This document shows positions 42,686 to 50,610 of a DNA stretch of 64,000 bases, one piece after another. The DNA comes from Hymenobacter metallilatus (GTDB lineage: Bacteria > Bacteroidota > Bacteroidia > Cytophagales > Hymenobacteraceae), in the NCBI RefSeq assembly GCF_003944705.1, contig NZ_RWIS01000007.1, forward strand, positions 216,305 through 280,304. The letters are read 5' to 3'. Below the pieces are notes generated by a model. It had not been told where the DNA came from. It saw only the letters and a list, made by a program, of their open reading frames with translations, and searched no databases. Positions within the stretch are counted from its first letter, which is position 1. Every line of letters begins with the position of its first letter. The position numbers were made by a program, and so were the translations under genes.

Positions 42686-44044
42686 TTAATACTCCGTGGG
42701 AAGTTCACCGCGGGCCCGCAGCAGGTCTACTTTACTGCTTAGCAGCTGAAACAGGGCGGTGTAGTAATTGAGCTGGGAAGTGCGGAGGGTCGTCTGGGCT
42801 ACAATGAGGTCGATGTAAGCTCGAATGCCTTCCCGGTACTGCAGGTTGATGACGTTATACACCTCCTTGGACGCTTCCAGATTGCGCTTTCCCAGTAGGT
42901 ACTGGGTATAGAGGCCCTTATAGTTAGCCAGTGCTGTCGCATATTCCGTGTTGATCTGGTTGCGGGTGTTGGTGATGTCCTCGTCGAGGCGGGTAGTTTG
43001 CAGGCGGGCCCGGCGCACGTTCTGCAGGCGCCGGAAGCCGGTGAAAATGGGCAGACCCAGCTGCAGCCCCGCGTACGAATTGGGAAAGCGCGTGCGGTAC
43101 AGCTCGCTGGCCGAGTTGTTCTGAAACACCGAGTTGTAGTTGGCAAAGGCCGACAACGACGGCAGAAACCCGAAGCGGTAGTAGTCCACCGTCAGGCTCT
43201 GCAAGGATTTCTCGGTTTGCAGCTGCTGTAGCTCAATGCGGTTGCCAATGTTCAGGGCGGCAGCCGTATCGGCGGAGGCTTCCAGCTCCAGCTGCAGCGT
43301 ATCGTACTGCACGGTCAGCCGGCGCTCGGGCGGCAACCCCATCAGCTGCTTCAGGTAGGCCAGCCGCGACTTAATGGCTTCCTGTGCCTGCTTACGACCG
43401 GCCAGCGAGTTGTTCAGCGACACCTCGGCCTGCAGGTATTCGGTTTTGTCGGCCAGGCCGGTGTCGTAGCGGGCCCGGGCGTCGCGGTAGTTGCGCTGGA
43501 GGCGGGCAATATCCTGGCTGAACACCTCCAGCTGGCGCTGGGCCAGCAGCACGTCGTAGAAGCTCTTGCTTACGTCCGATACGGTAGCAATCCGCACGTT
43601 CACCGTGTTCTGCTCGGCGGCCTGGTTGTTGAATCGCTTGCTACGGGCGGCCAGCAGCACGTCGTTGTTGTAAATGGCCTGGGTTCCGCTCAGGCCCACC
43701 GTAGTAACATTGCGCACCCCAATCTGCCGGGGCGTGAGCGTACCGGTGGCGGGGTCGGGGAAGATGGTGAAGGGCAGCTGAAAATAGTGCTGGGCCGTTC
43801 CCTGCAACCCTACCTGCGGTAGCCAGCCAGCCAGCGCAATCTGGTTGGTAGAACGGGTAATTTCCTGGTCGATGCGAGCCTGCCGAACCAATGGTTGGTT
43901 TACCAGAGCCACATTCAGGCACTGTTGAAGGGAGAGGGCCGTATCGGCGGGCAGTACGGGCGCAGTAGGCTGGGCCGTGGCCCAGGCAGGGGCCAGCCAC
44001 AGCAAGCCCAGCAGCAGCCGAAGCGTCTGGTGTACGTGTTTCAT
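42686..44044 (-). CDS. TolC family outer-membrane efflux protein
   Basis: This 452-residue protein starts MKHVHQTLRLLLGLLWLAPA (signal peptide) and has two repeats of the TolC fold. They are marked by LSLQQCLNVALVNQPLVRQA and by DKTEYLQAEVSLNNSLAGRK, with LPSLSAFANYNSVFQNNSA. YAGLQLGLPIFTGFRRLQNV is the second strand pair, and a long coiled helical region covers about residues 330-420. It forms the outer-membrane exit duct for the RND pump. It is first in the operon TolC, adaptor, pump, with a repeat in the first spacer. No regulator gene is adjacent. Confidence 0.92.
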   Translation of the reverse strand: MKHVHQTLRLLLGLLWLAPAWATAQPTAPVLPADTALSLQQCLNVALVNQPLVRQARIDQEITRSTNQIALAGWLPQVGLQGTAQHYFQLPFTIFPDPATGTLTPRQIGVRNVTTVGLSGTQAIYNNDVLLAARSKRFNNQAAEQNTVNVRIATVSDVSKSFYDVLLAQRQLEVFSQDIARLQRNYRDARARYDTGLADKTEYLQAEVSLNNSLAGRKQAQEAIKSRLAYLKQLMGLPPERRLTVQYDTLQLELEASADTAAALNIGNRIELQQLQTEKSLQSLTVDYYRFGFLPSLSAFANYNSVFQNNSASELYRTRFPNSYAGLQLGLPIFTGFRRLQNVRRARLQTTRLDEDITNTRNQINTEYATALANYKGLYTQYLLGKRNLEASKEVYNVINLQYREGIRAYIDLIVAQTTLRTSQLNYYTALFQLLSSKVDLLRARGELPTEY

Positions 44045-44329
44045 TGGAAAGGAAAGCGGCTAACCCCCGGCGTATGGGGGCGGCGGGCGGGGAACCCATT
44101 GGAGGCGGAAAGAGCGGCTGCCCCGATAGACGCTGGAAACTGGGAAAGGCTGCCCGCGTCTCAGAGCCCGAAACCAAGCCGGATAAGCGTCCGGTCTGCT
44201 TCGGCAGAAGGATGGAAGCTGGATAAACTGCCCAGGCACTGAAAGGTTTCGTCTGCTCTGTTTCACGCAGTAGCCCAAACGGTCAAGTTTGCGGTTGGAG
44301 CGTACATCCGGCGCACGGGCTACGGCCCA

Positions 44330-46711
44330 CTACTCCAGCTCCGTCACGGTTACCAGCACGTCGGTGTTGCGGCCGTGGTCGTCGGCGCAGGAGATTTTGA
44401 GTGGACCCGGCTTCGGCCGGAAAAATACCCGCTCGGTAGCCCTGGCGGTGCGCAGAAACTGGTCGTTCACGTACCAGTGCACTTGGCGCACCTCGTTGTC
44501 GGTGGTGCAGCTGAGCAGGAGCTGCTGCTGCTCGCGGGCGTTGAGCACGTACTCAGTGTTGGCAGTGGGGGAGGTGATGGTGGGGGCCAGCTCCCGGCCG
44601 CCGCGCACCCGCTGGCACTGCGGATTGTGGGGCGGCAGGCGGCGGTACGGCAGGCCTTGGGCCTCTTTGTAGGCCGCCACTTCCGGCAGCAGGTTGGGGT
44701 ACAGCTCCCGCCGGAATCCAGCCGCCGGCGCGCAGGCCCGGCAGTAGGTGTAGCTGCCATCTCCCGACACGAGCACCTCCCGCACGTGCTGGCACCGTTG
44801 CCCGGTGCTTACGTTGGGCAGGAAGTAGTCGATTACCTGGTTCGGGCAGTTCTCGCCCGGCACCCGCCCGCTTTCGGCGCACACCAGCCGGAAATCCAGC
44901 GCCGCGGGCGGTACAAACCAGTCGTTGGGGGCATTGTAAGCCAGGGCATTGAACAGGTCGAACAGCAAAGGCGTGGCCACGTCGGCCCCGGTGAGGGCGG
45001 GGCTGCCCTGCCCGCTGAAATTGCCCACCCACACGCCGATGGTGTATTGGCGGTTGTAGCCGATGCTCCAGGCGTCGCGGCGGCCGTAGCTGGTGCCGGT
45101 TTTCCAGGCCACCTTCGGCAGGCGCATACTGCTGGCGGCTCCCAGCGGCAGATCGGGCCGGGTAAGCTGGCTGAGGATGTCGGTTACGAGAAAGGCAGCG
45201 GATTCAGAGAGGAGCGCCTCACCCCCCGACGCCCTCTCCTGCAAAGAAGGGGAGCCTGACGATTCCGAACCGCGCCGCCGTGGCTCTCCCTCCCTGAACG
45301 AGAGGGGGCCGGGGGGCGAGGCCAACCGCAGCGGTGCGTACCGTCCCCCATTCGCCAGCGTCACATATACGCCCGTCAGCTCTTCCAGACTCGCCCCGCA
45401 GCCGCCCAGGATGCTGCTTAGGCCCAGCTGCGCCCGGTTGCGCTTCACGTTCTGAAAACCGGCCTGCTGGAGTTTTTCGGTGAAGGCGGGTACGCCCAAC
45501 TGGTTGAGCACGCGCACGGCCGGAATGTTGAGCGAGTAGGCCAAGGCGCGCTCCAGCGTCACCTCGCCGTTGCAGCGCTTGTCGAAGTTCTCGGGGCGGT
45601 AGCCCTGGAAGTTGGTAGGCACGTCGGGCAGCAGCAGCTTGGGCGTCACGAGGCCCCGGTCCAGGGCCAGGGCATAGAGAAACGGCTTGAGTGTGCTGCC
45701 CGGCGAGCGGACAGCCACCACGCCGTCGTTCTGGCCCTGGCCCGCGAAGTCGCGGAAATCAGCCGAGCCCACGTAAGCTTCCACCTGCCGGGTGCGGTTG
45801 TTCACCACCAGCACGGCCGCCTGCGAAATGCCCAGCTCGCGCAGGCGGCGCACATAGCCCCGGGTGAGGTCTTCGGCCTTGCTTTGCTTGCTGCGCTGCA
45901 GACTGCTGCGGATGATGGCTTGGTGCGGAAACTGCCGTACCAGCCGCCGCGCCAGGTGCGGGGCCAGCGTAGGCGCGGGGTGGCGCTGCACGTCCAGGGG
46001 CTCCAGCAGGGCATCGGCCACGTCCTGGGCCGGGAACAGCCCCGCCGCCCCGAAGCGCCGCAGCCACCGGTTCCGCTCCCGCAGCACGGCCGCGTTGTTG
46101 CGGCCCAGCACCAGTCCCCGCGGACGGTTCGGAATGATGGCCAGCGTCACCGTCTGGGCCAGGGAGAGGTAGTCGGGCGTTTGCTGGAAATAGAGCAGCG
46201 CGGCCGATTTTACGCCTTCCACGTTGCCGCCGTAGGGCACCAGGTTCAGGTAGAGCTGCAGAATCTCGTCCTTGCTGTAATGGGCCTCCAATTGCGTGGC
46301 GCGCAGCATTTCCAGCAGCTTGTTGAGGAGGGTGCGCTCCTTGGGCTCTAGCAGCCGGGCCACCTGCATGGTGATGGTGCTGGCCCCGGTGGTGCGGCCC
46401 CGGCCAGACAGGTTGCGGCCGGCTGCCTGCACCAGTGCCAGCGGGTTTACCCCGTAGTGCCACCGAAACCACCGGTCTTCCTTTTCCAGTATGGCCTTGC
46501 GCAGCACCGGCGTAATCTCGCGCAGCTCCGTCTTCATCCGCCACTTCTGGGTGGGGTTGAGGTAAGCGTGCAGCACGGTGCCGTCCTGGGCCAGTACAAT
46601 GGGCGAATACAGCGGCGCGGGCGGCAGCGGGAATAGCCGGTCAAGGCTCCACAGCAACAGTGCTACTACCCCGATACCCGTGAAAAGCCGAATGGCAGAG
46701 CGCCGCTTCAT
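44330..46711 (-). CDS. pbpC: Penicillin-binding protein 1C
   Basis: This 793-residue bifunctional peptidoglycan synthase has an N-terminal transmembrane helix (LFTGIGVVALLLWSL). The GT51 glycosyltransferase follows (EKEDRWFRWHYGVNP with the catalytic glutamate, TTGASTITMQVARLLEP, YNLVPYGGN-like LYLNLVPYGGNVEGVKSAAL). The transpeptidase has the serine motif SPGSTLKPFLYAL, SLNIPAVRVL and KTGTSYGRRDAWSIG, and a C-terminal BiPBP domain ends in DVLVTVTELE. About 35 residues (near 464-498) between SLN and KTGT are encoded by a palindromic repeat. It is normally coupled to the alpha-2-macroglobulin gene; here two genes intervene. ATG 46711 is almost on the promoter. Confidence 0.93.
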   Translation of the reverse strand: MKRRSAIRLFTGIGVVALLLWSLDRLFPLPPAPLYSPIVLAQDGTVLHAYLNPTQKWRMKTELREITPVLRKAILEKEDRWFRWHYGVNPLALVQAAGRNLSGRGRTTGASTITMQVARLLEPKERTLLNKLLEMLRATQLEAHYSKDEILQLYLNLVPYGGNVEGVKSAALLYFQQTPDYLSLAQTVTLAIIPNRPRGLVLGRNNAAVLRERNRWLRRFGAAGLFPAQDVADALLEPLDVQRHPAPTLAPHLARRLVRQFPHQAIIRSSLQRSKQSKAEDLTRGYVRRLRELGISQAAVLVVNNRTRQVEAYVGSADFRDFAGQGQNDGVVAVRSPGSTLKPFLYALALDRGLVTPKLLLPDVPTNFQGYRPENFDKRCNGEVTLERALAYSLNIPAVRVLNQLGVPAFTEKLQQAGFQNVKRNRAQLGLSSILGGCGASLEELTGVYVTLANGGRYAPLRLASPPGPLSFREGEPRRRGSESSGSPSLQERASGGEALLSESAAFLVTDILSQLTRPDLPLGAASSMRLPKVAWKTGTSYGRRDAWSIGYNRQYTIGVWVGNFSGQGSPALTGADVATPLLFDLFNALAYNAPNDWFVPPAALDFRLVCAESGRVPGENCPNQVIDYFLPNVSTGQRCQHVREVLVSGDGSYTYCRACAPAAGFRRELYPNLLPEVAAYKEAQGLPYRRLPPHNPQCQRVRGGRELAPTITSPTANTEYVLNAREQQQLLLSCTTDNEVRQVHWYVNDQFLRTARATERVFFRPKPGPLKISCADDHGRNTDVLVTVTELE
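45218..45322. repeat. In-frame palindromic element inside pbpC, copies 4a and 4b
   Basis: Two inverted copies of the CTCTCC/GGAGAG element: CTCACCCCCCGACGCCCTCT with GGGGAGCC and GACGATT, then inverted GGCTCTCCCTCCCTGAACGA with GAGGGGGCCGG and GGCGAGG. Total length 105 bases, a multiple of three. It is translated on the minus strand as a Pro/Gly/Ser/Arg/Glu-rich insert of 35 residues (LSFREGEPRRRGSESSGSPS). Confidence 0.8.
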
Positions 46712-46716
46712 ATGGG

Positions 46717-46724
46717 CAAATATA
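46717..46724 (-). promoter_or_regulatory. -7 element at the pbpC start
   Basis: Minus-strand TATATTTG is a full match to TAnnTTTG and ends only 5 bases before ATG 46711, so the mRNA would be leaderless or nearly so. Confidence 0.5.
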
Positions 46725-47017
46725 GGGGCGGACTCAGGCAGGCGAGAAGTGGAGAGAATGAAAATTATTCTAAACTATATGTGTAAATAAATCAGGTATT
46801 TATTGTCAATACGGCAAATATTCAACCGGTTTGTTGAAAAATATTCAACCAAGTAAAAACCAGCCAAGCTGTAGCTCCCGTAAGTAAAACTGCCGCTATG
46901 TTCTACCAGCTAAGCTGCCCCCTCTCAGACCTGGCCAGTCGGGGAAAGGCACCCAGCGGGCACAGTCAGAAGCGGTAGCTCCACCTTTCTACCCCCTTTC
47001 TATTTCCACAGCCCTAC
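46725..47017. other. AT-rich intergenic region before the subtilase gene
   Basis: It contains a T/A-rich stretch with TTCAACC repeated twice (around GGTTTGTTGAAAAATATTC) but no exact TAnnTTTG oriented to the protease. No gene or strong repeat is visible. Confidence 0.4.
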
Positions 47018-49750
47018 ATGAAAAACAAGTTCTTACTCACCCTGGTGCTGCTGGGCGCCGGCGTTAGTGCGTCCTTCGCACAAGCTGTTGTCGACCCTGA
47101 GCTGCGGACCGCCCTGGCCGCCAACCCGACGGCACAGGTGATTGTCACCTTCAACGGCAACGGTGCGCCAGGGCTTGCCCAGCTGTCCTTGCTGCAGCGT
47201 CTGGGTATTTCGCGCGGCATTACGCTGCAGGCCCTGCCGGTAGCCGGCGTTATTGCCACGGCGGCCCAGGTAGATGCGCTGGCGCAGAACCCGGCAGTCC
47301 GCTCCCTTTACATCAACAAAAAGCTCGACTATTATAACTTCGACGATACCCACCTGACGGGCGTGAAGCGCCTGCGCGCCGACAAGCAGATGACGGCCCG
47401 CAACGGTGGCCTGCCGGTATCGGGCAAGGGCGTGGGGGTGCTCATCAACGATAGTGGCGTGGATGGCACCCACGAGGATATCAAGTTTGGCTCCCACCTG
47501 GTACAGAATACGCTGGGCTCCACGAACCTGAACTCCCTGAGCACCCTGCTGCCGGTAACGTATATTGAAGGCGTGCCGAACACCGATACCAACTCCGGCC
47601 ACGGTACGCACTGTGCCGGTACGGTAGGCGGTACCGGGGCCCGCTCCAACGGAAAGTACGAGGGCGTGGCTCCCGGGGCCTCGCTGCTGGGCTACGGCTC
47701 GGGTGGGGCGCTGCTGGTGCTCGATGCAATGGGGGGCTTTGATTACGCCCTCACCCATCAGTTTCAGTACAACATCCGCGTCATCAGCAACTCCTTCGGT
47801 AGCAGCGGCGACTTCGAGCCCAACAACCCGCTGAACGTGGCCACTAAAAAGTGCTACGACCGGGGCATGGTGGTGGTGTTTGCGGCCGGCAACGAAGGCC
47901 CCGGCGCCGACACCCACAACCCCTACGCCATTGCGCCCTGGACTATTTCGGTGGGTGCCGGTGACCGGAACGGGCTGCTGGCCGACTTCTCCTCCCGCGG
48001 GGTGCGCGGCGAGCAGGGCACGTTTGTGATGGACGGGGAAACCTGGACGTTCAAGAACGAGCCCGCTATTGTGGCTCCCGGGGTAGATGTGGTGTCTACC
48101 CGCGCCATTGCGCCGGTATCGTCGCTGGGTGCCCAGCAGGATATTGAGGTGCTGCAGCCCGGAGAAGTGCCGTTTTACACCCACAGCAGCGGTACTTCCA
48201 TGGCTACGCCGCACGTGGCTGGTATTGTGGCGTTGCTGCTGGAAGCCCGCCCGAACCTGACGCCCGACCAGGTAAAGGAAATTCTGCAGAAAACTGCTAC
48301 CAACATGCCCGGCCGCCAGTCCTGGGAAGTAGGCGCAGGCTATGTGAATGCCTACGCCGCCGTGGACCAGGCTTTCCGCTCTGCCACCTATGGCTCCTCC
48401 GTGAATGCCAGCCGCCGCTTTAATAGCAGCGTGAATGCGCAAACTACCACGGTGCCTTTCTCCATCAACTTCAACCCCGCCGTCACGACCGGCAACAGCA
48501 TGTCGTTCCCGGTTAGTGCCGGTACCAATAGCCTGGAGGTGAAGATTTCGTCGCGGGGTATCCTGGGCGAAACCGGCAACCTCACCAACCTGGTGCTGCT
48601 CGACCCCAACGGGGTGCGCTACAGCTCCGGTACGCCCGTTACCTTCACGCTTTCCACCGACCGGAGTGTAGCCGTGGCCTCGCCCATAGCCGGCACCTGG
48701 AAGGTGCAGGTAGAAGGCGTACGCGGCGTGGCTGCCCCCGAAACCGTGAGCGGTACTATCTCCCTGCTGACGGCCGCTGGCACCACGAACCTGAACGATG
48801 TAGCTGGCCACCCGGCTGAGGCCGCTATCAAGCTGGCCGTTACCAACCGCCTGGTGGATGGCCTGAGCAACGGCTTCCGTCCCGATGCCCCGCTTACCCG
48901 CATTCAACTGGCCGACTACCTGCTGATGGGCCAGGGCATCCGCCAGCTGCTGCCCTTCAGTGGGGCCCGTTCCTTCTCCGACGTGTCCTCCGCCGCCGAT
49001 GTGCTCCTGACGGAGTCGGTGGTTGCGAAGGGCGCGGCCCAGCGCGACCGGTTTCATCAGGCGGGTGGTGTTATGTTGCCCACGGCCACCGGCACGTTCT
49101 CGCCCAATGCGCAGGTAAACCGCGCGTCGCTGGCGTACTCACTGGTGCAGAGCCTGGGCTTCGAGCAGCAGGCCCTGGCCCGCAACAACCAGCCTCTCAC
49201 GGTGCAGGTAAACGGTCAGGCCATTCCGGTGGATGATGCGGCCAACATTCCGGCTGCTCTCAAAGGCTACGTGAGCGTGGCCCTGGAGCTGAACCTCATC
49301 AACGCCTACTACACGCTCAAGCAGGGCCCCTACGACCTGCAGCCCACGCTGCACGCTACCTTCAAGCCCAGCCAGAATGTAACCCGCGCCGACTTTGCCG
49401 TTATTGCAACCCGCACCTTCCCGCAATACGACGCCGTAACTCAGCCCACCGCCGCCCGCGGTACGGCTACGCCCACCACGGCTACCACGCTGCTGGACCG
49501 CAGCACCGTGGCGTACCCCAACCCCTTCAGCGGCTCTACCACCATCAGCTACAGCCTGGACCAGGCTGGGCCGGTAAGCGTGGAGGTGTACAACACGCTG
49601 GGCGTGAAAGTACGCACTCTGGTAGCCGGTACCGAAGAAGCGGGTCTACATCAGGTACGTTTCGACGCCGGTAACATGGCTCGGGGCACCTACTTGTTCA
49701 AAGTGAAAAGCGGCGCTGCCGTTACCACCCAACGCCTCGTGCTGCAATAA
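47018..49750 (+). CDS. Secreted S8 (subtilisin) peptidase with T9SS sorting domain
   Basis: This 910-residue exported protease begins MKNKFLLTLVLLGAGVSASF. The peptidase unit has catalytic Asp in LINDSGVDGTHEDI (about residue 145), His in SGHGTHCAGTVGG (about 195) and Ser in SGTSMATPHVAGIVALLL (about 394), with FAAGNEGPG between. A P-domain-like/beta region follows. Two SLH-like stretches come next (NRLVDGLSNGFRPDAPLTRI and YVSVALELNLINAYY with FKPSQNVTRADFAVI). A type A T9SS sorting domain ends the protein (VAYPNPFSGSTTISYSLDQA to YLFKVKSGAAVTTQRLVLQ). It is secreted across the outer membrane. It lies between pbpC and the macroglobulin genes. Confidence 0.93.
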   Translation: MKNKFLLTLVLLGAGVSASFAQAVVDPELRTALAANPTAQVIVTFNGNGAPGLAQLSLLQRLGISRGITLQALPVAGVIATAAQVDALAQNPAVRSLYINKKLDYYNFDDTHLTGVKRLRADKQMTARNGGLPVSGKGVGVLINDSGVDGTHEDIKFGSHLVQNTLGSTNLNSLSTLLPVTYIEGVPNTDTNSGHGTHCAGTVGGTGARSNGKYEGVAPGASLLGYGSGGALLVLDAMGGFDYALTHQFQYNIRVISNSFGSSGDFEPNNPLNVATKKCYDRGMVVVFAAGNEGPGADTHNPYAIAPWTISVGAGDRNGLLADFSSRGVRGEQGTFVMDGETWTFKNEPAIVAPGVDVVSTRAIAPVSSLGAQQDIEVLQPGEVPFYTHSSGTSMATPHVAGIVALLLEARPNLTPDQVKEILQKTATNMPGRQSWEVGAGYVNAYAAVDQAFRSATYGSSVNASRRFNSSVNAQTTTVPFSINFNPAVTTGNSMSFPVSAGTNSLEVKISSRGILGETGNLTNLVLLDPNGVRYSSGTPVTFTLSTDRSVAVASPIAGTWKVQVEGVRGVAAPETVSGTISLLTAAGTTNLNDVAGHPAEAAIKLAVTNRLVDGLSNGFRPDAPLTRIQLADYLLMGQGIRQLLPFSGARSFSDVSSAADVLLTESVVAKGAAQRDRFHQAGGVMLPTATGTFSPNAQVNRASLAYSLVQSLGFEQQALARNNQPLTVQVNGQAIPVDDAANIPAALKGYVSVALELNLINAYYTLKQGPYDLQPTLHATFKPSQNVTRADFAVIATRTFPQYDAVTQPTAARGTATPTTATTLLDRSTVAYPNPFSGSTTISYSLDQAGPVSVEVYNTLGVKVRTLVAGTEEAGLHQVRFDAGNMARGTYLFKVKSGAAVTTQRLVLQ

Positions 49751-49770
49751 GCACCGGGTAGCATTTCAAC

Positions 49771-49803
49771 CAACAGGCCGGCTCCATTGGGGCCGGCCTG
49801 TTG
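49771..49803 (+). terminator. Terminator of the subtilase gene
   Basis: CAACAGGCCGGC / GCCGGCCTGTTG is a perfect 12-bp stem with a 9-base loop, 21 bases after the stop. Confidence 0.8.
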
Positions 49804-49901
49804 CGTTGATGGGAGCAGGGTTTAGATAACAGAAGCGGGGTATGCTGGGCCTTTACATGGCTTTGAACCGTACATTCGTTCTGTTCTTTCGCTCTGTCAC
49901 T

Positions 49902-50501
49902 ATGGCTGTCATCACTGATATTTCCCAGCTCGACCTCACCAAAACGTACACCTACGCCGACTACCTGACGTGGCGGTTGGAAGGAGCAGTGGAGCTGATC
50001 AGAGGCAAAGTGCGCCGGATGAGCCCCGCGCCGCGCGTGCGCCATCAGCAAGTGTCCTTTCGGCTAAACACGCTTATCGGAGCCGCCCTACGCGGTAAAA
50101 CCTGCCAGGGTTTCGCCGCGCCGTTTGATGTTCGCCTGCTGAAAACCACACCCAACGGCGACGCGCAAACGAGTACTGTGGTACAGCCCGACCTCTGCGT
50201 GGTGTGCGACCCGGCCAAGCTCGATGAGTTCGGCTGCGTGGGTGCGCCCGACTGGATTATCGAAATCCTGAGCCCCGGCAACACCGCCCACGACAGCAAA
50301 ACCAAGTTCGACCTCTACGAGGAAAACGGCGTGCTGGAATATTGGATGGTGGACCACGGCCTGAAAAATATAGTCGTGTACACGCTGGGCGAAACAGGAG
50401 AATATGAACTGCAGGGTGAGTTTTATCAGCCCGGCCTTATCCCGGTAGCCACCCTACCCGGCGTGGAGTTGGAGTGGGCGGAGGTATTTGAGGGAATATA
50501 G
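49902..50501 (+). CDS. Uma2 family protein (paralogue 1)
   Basis: This 199-residue protein belongs to the Uma2/DUF820 family, whose fold is that of restriction-type endonucleases. It has TYADYLTWRLEGAVELIRGK, RMSPAPRVRHQQVSFRLNTL, the acidic VVQPDLCVVCDPAKLDEFG, the catalytic-like APDWIIEILSPGN and KFDLYEENGVLEYW. ATG 49902 (MAVITDISQLDLTKTYTYA) is taken as start; 20 upstream codons are unlike the family. It is highly similar to the minus-strand paralogue at 56870 and points toward it. Uma2 genes are abundant in Bacteroidota and cyanobacteria with no settled function. Confidence 0.88.
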   Translation: MAVITDISQLDLTKTYTYADYLTWRLEGAVELIRGKVRRMSPAPRVRHQQVSFRLNTLIGAALRGKTCQGFAAPFDVRLLKTTPNGDAQTSTVVQPDLCVVCDPAKLDEFGCVGAPDWIIEILSPGNTAHDSKTKFDLYEENGVLEYWMVDHGLKNIVVYTLGETGEYELQGEFYQPGLIPVATLPGVELEWAEVFEGI

Positions 50502-50515
50502 TACAAACACCGCCT

Positions 50516-50597
50516 GTCATCCTGAGCGAAGCGAAGGACCTTATGCATGTGGACATGACTCCTGAGTGATAAGGTCCTTCGCTTCGCTCAGGATGAC
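50516..50597. repeat. Modular hairpin repeat, short-stem variant
   Basis: Outer GTCATCCTGAGC and inner GAAGGACCTTAT flank the middle segment GAAGC, matched by GCTTC, with a short loop. It lies between the convergent Uma2 gene and the end of the macroglobulin gene and may terminate both. Confidence 0.92.
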
Positions 50598-50610
50598 AAT
50601 TGTATAGCAA

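Noticed and set aside
47033..49057. 674-residue minus-strand frame across the subtilase gene
   Set aside because: Same reason; the subtilase frame has intact catalytic motifs and signal peptide.
49902..50501. Uma2 gene as part of a restriction system
   Set aside because: The fold is endonuclease-like, but there is no methyltransferase or specificity gene nearby.
7186..50597. Hairpin repeats as a CRISPR array or att sites
   Set aside because: They are dispersed, single-copy per locus and palindromic, with no cas genes or integrase.
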